A DNA stretch of 64,000 nucleotides from Hofstenia miamia (taxonomy: Eukaryota > Xenacoelomorpha > Acoela): the NCBI GenBank assembly GCA_004352715.1, contig SCFE01000028.1:222475-286474 (forward strand), in the 5' to 3' direction. How positions within the stretch are numbered: the stretch's first letter is position 1; every line of letters starts with the position of its first letter. The notes beneath the pieces were generated by a model, which did not search any database, was not told the DNA's origin, and was given only the letters and a program-made list of their open reading frames with translations. Positions 57,546 to 64,000 of the stretch are shown piece by piece. Made by a program: the position numbers and the translations under genes.

Positions 57546-58545
57546 NNNNNNNNNNNNNNNNNNNNNNNNNNNNNNNNNNNNNNNNNNNNNNNNNNNNNNN
57601 NNNNNNNNNNNNNNNNNNNNNNNNNNNNNNNNNNNNNNNNNNNNNNNNNNNNNNNNNNNNNNNNNNNNNNNNNNNNNNNNNNNNNNNNNNNNNNNNNNNN
57701 NNNNNNNNNNNNNNNNNNNNNNNNNNNNNNNNNNNNNNNNNNNNNNNNNNNNNNNNNNNNNNNNNNNNNNNNNNNNNNNNNNNNNNNNNNNNNNNNNNNN
57801 NNNNNNNNNNNNNNNNNNNNNNNNNNNNNNNNNNNNNNNNNNNNNNNNNNNNNNNNNNNNNNNNNNNNNNNNNNNNNNNNNNNNNNNNNNNNNNNNNNNN
57901 NNNNNNNNNNNNNNNNNNNNNNNNNNNNNNNNNNNNNNNNNNNNNNNNNNNNNNNNNNNNNNNNNNNNNNNNNNNNNNNNNNNNNNNNNNNNNNNNNNNN
58001 NNNNNNNNNNNNNNNNNNNNNNNNNNNNNNNNNNNNNNNNNNNNNNNNNNNNNNNNNNNNNNNNNNNNNNNNNNNNNNNNNNNNNNNNNNNNNNNNNNNN
58101 NNNNNNNNNNNNNNNNNNNNNNNNNNNNNNNNNNNNNNNNNNNNNNNNNNNNNNNNNNNNNNNNNNNNNNNNNNNNNNNNNNNNNNNNNNNNNNNNNNNN
58201 NNNNNNNNNNNNNNNNNNNNNNNNNNNNNNNNNNNNNNNNNNNNNNNNNNNNNNNNNNNNNNNNNNNNNNNNNNNNNNNNNNNNNNNNNNNNNNNNNNNN
58301 NNNNNNNNNNNNNNNNNNNNNNNNNNNNNNNNNNNNNNNNNNNNNNNNNNNNNNNNNNNNNNNNNNNNNNNNNNNNNNNNNNNNNNNNNNNNNNNNNNNN
58401 NNNNNNNNNNNNNNNNNNNNNNNNNNNNNNNNNNNNNNNNNNNNNNNNNNNNNNNNNNNNNNNNNNNNNNNNNNNNNNNNNNNNNNNNNNNNNNNNNNNN
58501 NNNNNNNNNNNNNNNNNNNNNNNNNNNNNNNNNNNNNNNNNNNNN
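57546..58545. other. Assembly gap of exactly 1000 N
   Basis: Second conventional gap, followed by a TA microsatellite at 58546-58578. Confidence 0.9.

Positions 58546-58578
<33 letters not shown>
58546..58578. repeat. (TA)n microsatellite
   Basis: Uninterrupted TA dinucleotides. The same type of repeat ends at 53534, suggesting that both gaps surround one collapsed microsatellite locus. Confidence 0.85.
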
Positions 58579-58582
<4 letters not shown>

Positions 58583-60359
58583 GCATTAGTTTTCTCCACT
58601 AGCGAAAATTTATTTGTGATCATAATCAAGGTTTGGGGTGTCTACAAGAAATGTTTATATTGCTGATTTAATGAGCATCACAATTTAAAAGCCCCCTCTT
58701 TACCAAATCTTTCATGGTCTCATTTAAATCGTGTGTTTTACAACCAATTCTGTTCAACATTTGTCCAAAATCACATGATGTAGAAAATGATGTGCATTAT
58801 TTGTCTGTCAAATACTCAATCAATGCCTTTTCAACGAATGGAATGTTCGTAGCCGCACAGTGTATTTATATATCAATATCAGTGCAATCATTTGGGTAAA
58901 GAACTCAAGTAGAATTTTTAAATTTACTTATCTTCAATCTTGTTATTGTCAGGGTTGTTTCAAATCATATTTTACACCAAATCAATGTCGTTTTTTTAAT
59001 GAAAATTGCTGGTATTACAAAATTACTATCACAATGACATGAAAGTCACGCTTACGCTTTTTTATCTAGCACAGAGGGTGTTCGAATGCGTTTTTTTATA
59101 AATTTAGAACAAAATCTACAAAATATTTAAAATTATAGGTTTAAGTAATCAATAATTGTCCAAAAAATGATAACGTTGATTTTTAACCGATTACTTAGCC
59201 CTGTCCTCCCCAATAAAGACTTCAGATTACAATTCCGCTACATTATATTACATTAAAATACTATTGGTTACATATTAGACCTTCTAATCGCGAAATGAAA
59301 TCTCATGTACATCAAATCTGCATATAGATACAAAATATAAGATATTTAGTTGCCTTCTTAGTAGATGAAATGCCCACTTTGCAGGTAATTGCTTCATTTG
59401 TGCAATCTGCTGAATAAGTTACAAAGAGATATTTGAAATTTACTGATCGTACTATTGTTTTAACGGTTAGACACCTGGCCATCGTAGCCTGAAACCGCAT
59501 ATCATAATAAATGCTTACACTACCAATTGGGACACAACTCTCACCCAGTTTTTTAACAGTACAGTTTTATCAGGCGGACTTGTGTATTTACGACGCAGGC
59601 CCAACGTTGGCGAATGAAAATTATTTCGTTTTGTAAACTCTTTTTCTGGTGTTGTGAACACTCAACTTAATATTTTTAAGTATTGAAATCACTAAAAATA
59701 TGTTAAAACTTTGATTAGCACAAAAAATATAATGTGCATATAGTATTACATATAAATATTTTGGGTGGTTGGATGCAATAGTTTGGTTGTTTTTGAAATT
59801 ATGAGTTGGTTCAGCCGCACCAATTTCTTTTCTTATTTCATCAAAATCTTTCAAATCTTTAGTTAGAAGTCAAATCAAATACATGAGAATAAATTTTGTG
59901 CAGAAGGTAGTTATTCTCATCCTGACACTTCAGATATATGATTTCAATGAAGATAGTACAGACACAAAATCTCTTCAGATCGAATCTTGACTGACTCACT
60001 GCATTCTTGATGATGAAATATTTTTTCATTCAGATCATCGTTGAACTCAAGATTCCACGGATTCTTGACTCACAGGCATATTACGATAATTAATACATCT
60101 TATGCACTTATGCAACAACGTTAATCTGTTTAAAGGAGCAAAGCTAAATGTGTAAAGTTATCCTGCCAAAATCTGCGCGAAACATTTTGTTCAAACCAGA
60201 CTCTAGCTCCTCTATATTGCAATTTCACATTGTAGAATTTGCTGATAGATTTAAAAATCGTATTTGTCTCAATATTAACCTAAAACATACTTTCTCATTG
60301 TTTAAAAAATTTGAAGGCATTTACATCAGAGTTTGATAAAGCTTCATTGCGAGCCCATA
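58579..60359. other. No supported gene
   Basis: Several 60-codon frames on both strands (for example minus strand 58690-58860, CDFGQMLNRIGCKTHDLNET, and 59312-59480 after an acceptor-like GTTTCAG), but none is supported beyond composition. Confidence 0.4.
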
Positions 60360-61135
60360 GTGTGATAAAGGTTAAGAGTCTCAATTAAACTAATAGTTTA
60401 TCTATAATTAAAGTTAAATTAATTCATGTCAATAGTTTAACTATTAACTATTTAGTTAAAACGAGAAAGTAATAATTTAACCGTCGCCCGCTATTGTTAA
60501 ACGAACTTTCTTAAGAGCATCGTATTTGACTGAAAATTGTAAAAATTGACTGAAAATTGAAAACTTGAAAACTCGTGTGATCGTGTTTGGATACAATGAT
60601 AAAGTTTCATTGGCAATTGTTTGATGTGATTTTAGAATTTCACAGATTATCGTTTGTTATATTTTACTTTAGTTTTGATTAGCTAAATAATTCTGAAGCA
60701 TTCAACAAATTTTGATTTTATTGCACCATTTTTGTTTCTCCAGCAAAGCTACGTTTGCAATAAGCTCTTGACGCCTCTCGGGTTAAGTATCTTTTGACTA
60801 TTCTTTCAGTCTCAATTTGTAAATAGTTAAACTAATTAAACTCTCTCCCAGTTAATAAGTAAACCGGTTTTTTAGGAAAATGAGGTAGTGTGATATACAC
60901 ACGAGTATAATTTCAAGTTTTGATTTCCATTTATTTTTGTAATATGCACAAGATCCTAAACTATCTAATTCGAGCCAATACCATGGTATTTACGCTATAA
61001 TAAAACCCCAATTATTAATATAAAACTTTACTTATTAACTGGGACAGAGTTTAGTTAAATTCAATAAAATAGTTAAGCTAGTGAAAAATAGTTAAATTAA
61101 TTTAACTGGTTAACACTGGTTGAGACAATCCTTAA
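60360..61135. repeat. TTAAC-rich inverted repeat cluster
   Basis: Contains many copies of AGTTAAA and TTTAACT and two inverse pairs: 60833-60866 (AAACTCTCTCCCAGTTAATA) with 61026-61060, and 60370-60400 (GTTAAGAGTCTCAATT) with about 61110-61135 (GTTGAGACAATCCTTAAG). It may be a decayed MITE. No ORF. Confidence 0.55.
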
Positions 61136-61366
61136 GAACAACAAATACTCCCTTTTTCTGTATACATAACAGAGATCGAAACTGAAATCAATTCTGTAGG
61201 TTTGAATATCGGCATTTTTATGTATGTGGTCGTTAATGGAAAGCACACTAATATCGGAGCTGTCTGTAAATTTGCCATTATATATAAGTGTATCCACTTG
61301 TTGTAGGGAAATGTCTACAACGTTTTTGTATGGCATGAGTGGAGTATAATTCATTTTCCACTAAAT
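61136..61366 (-). CDS. Possible exon, unrecognised
   Basis: Acceptor-like CAATTTAG precedes a minus-strand frame WKMNYTPLMPYKNVVDISLQ, then VDTLIYNGKFTDSSDISVLS and IDFSFDLCYVYRKRE. Composition is protein-like, but neither donor nor family is certain. Confidence 0.3.
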
Positions 61367-62677
61367 TGAGAGCGACTTTAAATAAATAGAAGTACTTTAT
61401 CATATCAAGCTTTTTTAAGTAAATTTCTTTATTTATTTTCCATATCTGCGATTTTCGTTAAACAGAAGTCTTTGAGATTAATATAATATAATAATAATAT
61501 CATATTCACTCCGTTTTCATGCAAACCGAACTGCCAATTCACCAAAAATAGCGCGGTATGATTCCTGTATCAACGTAAAGTTATTTAATAATGAAAAAAA
61601 ACAATTACCGCAATTCGCATGTTTGCTTATTTTTACTGTGGTCTACAACCTTAAATCAATTTTTTGCTATTTTATCATACTGCGGTTGAGACAAATGTCT
61701 TTGTCCAAATAACATAATTGATTTCAATAAAATCCATTTTAATACTCATTGTTTTGTAGGAATTTCCAACTGCGATGCATACATGATCATTTCCGATCTC
61801 TGTTTGAAAGCAATTGGTAGTAATCCTTTCCTATTCTAATGATCTGGGAAATCTCCAGTAATTAATATTTTTTATTTTACAAATGTTGAATTGACTGTAA
61901 TAGGTACAAAGCTCGCGTGCTGCGCGGCTTATATTAAAAGTTCTAAACCGTGTTACTTTGAAGTTCGTTCACCAGTTTTGAATGATTGCTGTGAAGTGAG
62001 GCACAGAATGAGTGAGGAAACATTCACAACGAATAATTATTTTTATTTTCAACCTGGAAGCTGACAATTAGGTCGCGAGTATCATTCCGATTACCCACGG
62101 GTTATGCACCGATTCCAATTGAAACCTTTGTCATCATAACACAGCTATTTGTAGTCGTCAACCTAAATTGCTTTTCATTTCTAAAACGTTTTTTTGAATT
62201 TTGTCATCATAGAACACGGGCGTTCTTCAGAATCAATGCGAATTGTTTGCTCAAATCTCAAGTATATTTGAGGTTTCCTTCAAACTTATAACAAGAGCGC
62301 ATCTTTGTTTGCTTAAAGTTTTTCAGATACTTTTTATTATTCTCCTCCAAATATCTCACGTTTAAACATCACTGTGGAATTAAAAACACATTTATGATCT
62401 CACTCGTCAATTATTTTTATAGTCTATACACATAAACTGTGACGTAATCGATTTCTTAAATTTTACGGTATTTCGTTGACGTGTGCCCATTGAAATCACT
62501 GAGTTCGCAAGATTGTCCAAAGATATCACGTAACGGGTTGTAAAGTGGTGCTATGATTTAAGTGTAATATTACTATATCATTTTTGAAGCTATTATTCCT
62601 CCATATTTTTGGAATAAATAGAGATGATAGGCATGTGAAATAGACATCTAATGCTAAAAGGGTGAATAGTTAAAAAT
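61367..62677. other. No feature seen
   Basis: AT-rich DNA without recognisable gene or repeat. Confidence 0.5.
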
Positions 62678-63068
62678 TTATGAGAATAACGTTATATTAT
62701 TGCTTTTATATTTTTGCGTTAAATCGTAGCATTTATTCCATTGGTCAAAATTCATATCTGCACCTATTGATTTAGACTTAGCGATACAGAAACCTTTGTG
62801 ATCTCCCACTAAATACACACCTGAGTTAATCTCATATTGAATTAAATAACCTAGTTTCAATGGTGTATCTAGAAGAAGGGCATTAATCAATGAACCCCCT
62901 TCAGGTTTCCAATGCTCATTTTTTGTGTTGAAAGTATAATTTTCTTTAATAAAATTTAAAAATTTGAAATCTGAGATGGTAAAATGTATTTTATGTTTTA
63001 TTTTACAATATTTCTTGAGGGGCTTCACCACTTTTTTGATGAGTTAGCTTCTTCACCCGTGATAGCAT
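62678..63068 (-). pseudogene. Unrecognised small coding-like region
   Basis: The minus strand from ATG at 63068 reads MLSRVKKLTHQKSGEAPQEI. After a frame change near 63017 a longer frame continues (KKYCKIKHKIHFTISDFKFL, HWKPEGGSLINALLLDTPLK, YLIQYEINSGVYLVGDHKGF, CIAKSKSIGADMNFDQW) to a stop at 62678. The first part ends at a GTAAAAT that could be a weak donor. It looks like a real but broken gene or two exon pieces. No family recognised. Confidence 0.35.
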
Positions 63069-64000
63069 GCTATCAGAAAATCTACACTCCATCGTCCTCC
63101 CTTGAACTCTGATATTTAAATGTGATTTGTGCTTGGGCAGTCGTGCGTCAGTAAATCGTTGTGGTTGTCTCATTGCGGGGTTAATAGCGCTTGTAAAATC
63201 CTCTTCTCCTGTAATTCTCCGGAATTTATTTGTTGAATTTTTGTTTTATTAACACTTGGACTCTTTTGATGGCGATTGACCGGCAGCCAGTTAATTTCTA
63301 AAGTGGATAATAAAACACGCAGTGCACCTCTAGGCAATTTCTAATTCTTTCTATTGTTATTCAACGCTAAGTTTTCCAACTTAGCTTTTTAAGTTAACGC
63401 CTTTAGCACTTTTCGCATTGTACGTTGTTTATTCATCACATCTTTCAGAAAGTTGTTTTATATTAAATTATCCACAATTTCTCTTCTCTAAATTTAGCTT
63501 TGAATGCATGTGACCTGGTATGAAAGGCACCTGGATGCCATCCAGACTAACCCACGGGTCTAGTTATTGGAACTTCAGCTAGTTATAGTAAATATGTGAT
63601 GCGATTATAGACGTTTGTGTGAACGTGTTTGAGTTGGGTAAGTCGATTTTGTTGACCTACCAACTGTAATGCCAATAAGTTAGGAAGAGAATTGTCATAT
63701 AAAGATGAAGTTGTACCTAATATTTATTGTAACGTAAAGTATTCTTAATAGTATTTCTTAGTTGATTTCAGTAATATGCCAATTTTCCATAATTAGACTA
63801 TGGATTTACTTTTAAATTTCTTAGAAAATTTATTCAAATATATAATTCAAGGCCAATGCATATATCACTTCATTTATGAAAACCATTCTACATGTTGAAC
63901 TTTAACCCAATCATTCCATTTGTTAGTTAAAAGAAAAAACTATTTTTGCTATTTTCCCAATGTTAATTCATCTGATGGATAGAAGTGTTACATTACTTGA
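63069..64000. other. No feature seen
   Basis: Intergenic-looking DNA with no motif or repeat identified. Confidence 0.5.

Noticed and set aside
53481-58666. ORFs of ~350 codons across the 1000-N gaps
   Set aside because: Almost entirely N plus TA microsatellite translated as IYIYIY.
58690-59040. Cys-rich plus-strand frame and opposite minus-strand frame
   Set aside because: Neither strand shows splice signals or a motif strong enough to choose between them.
59312-59500. Minus-strand frame after an acceptor-like GTTTCAG as an upstream sulfotransferase exon
   Set aside because: It shows none of the expected sulfotransferase motifs and has no good donor.

Overview
This is eukaryotic, AT-rich DNA from an invertebrate animal. 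Three things point that way: a heparan-sulfate 2-O-sulfotransferase-like gene on the minus strand (two exons, 51074-53335, with matching splice phase), a nuclear tRNA-Lys(UUU), and a dense load of animal transposable elements. An arthropod is plausible, but the sequence does not settle the phylum. CpG decay between the two LTRs of the large retrotransposon suggests that the host methylates its repeats. Much of the window is draft assembly, with six large N gaps and six isolated single n's.

Layout. 1-4856 is the remnant of one Polinton/Maverick: a 5' part of its protein-primed DNA polymerase B (minus) and a small conserved ORF (4285-4713). 4857-34657 is a second Polinton bounded by ~530 bp inverted repeats, apparently inserted into the first, whose remnant continues at 34915-35148. 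The inner Polinton carries polB on the minus strand (8164-11262 plus 22608-23524), a split caused by an 11.3 kb Ty3/Gypsy element (11263-22607, TSD ATAT). It also holds small unknown ORFs, copies of a small 'FLP-motif' protein, and two piggyBac copies (29656-31116 and 31682-32791).

35-47 kb is mostly non-coding. It contains a non-LTR reverse transcriptase fragment (38640-38975), a membrane-anchor exon (39768-40015), a 3 kb degenerate Gypsy (41507-44484), the tRNA-Lys and a signal-peptide exon (46597-47052). 47-53 kb has a decayed Tc1 element, a foldback element, a mariner-type remnant and the sulfotransferase exons. 54535-57390 is a second partial copy of the large Gypsy (LTR plus ORF3) lying between two 1000-N gaps. 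58.5-64 kb is largely non-coding, with two weak gene-like stretches.

The most interesting content is the large Gypsy. It has gag and pol in a -1 frame relation with a canonical U UUA AAU slippery site directly before the gag stop. Its primer-binding site looks like tRNA-Arg. Instead of an env-like gene it has a third ORF of about 830 codons with no membrane segments and no family I recognise, whose ATG overlaps the preceding stop as ATGA. The same ORF3 recurs 42 kb away. All in-frame stops I found in this element are TGA, which CpG deamination of CGA codons largely explains.

Hallmark Polinton genes for integrase, packaging ATPase, protease and capsid were not recognised here. The inner Polinton is decayed or incompletely assembled.
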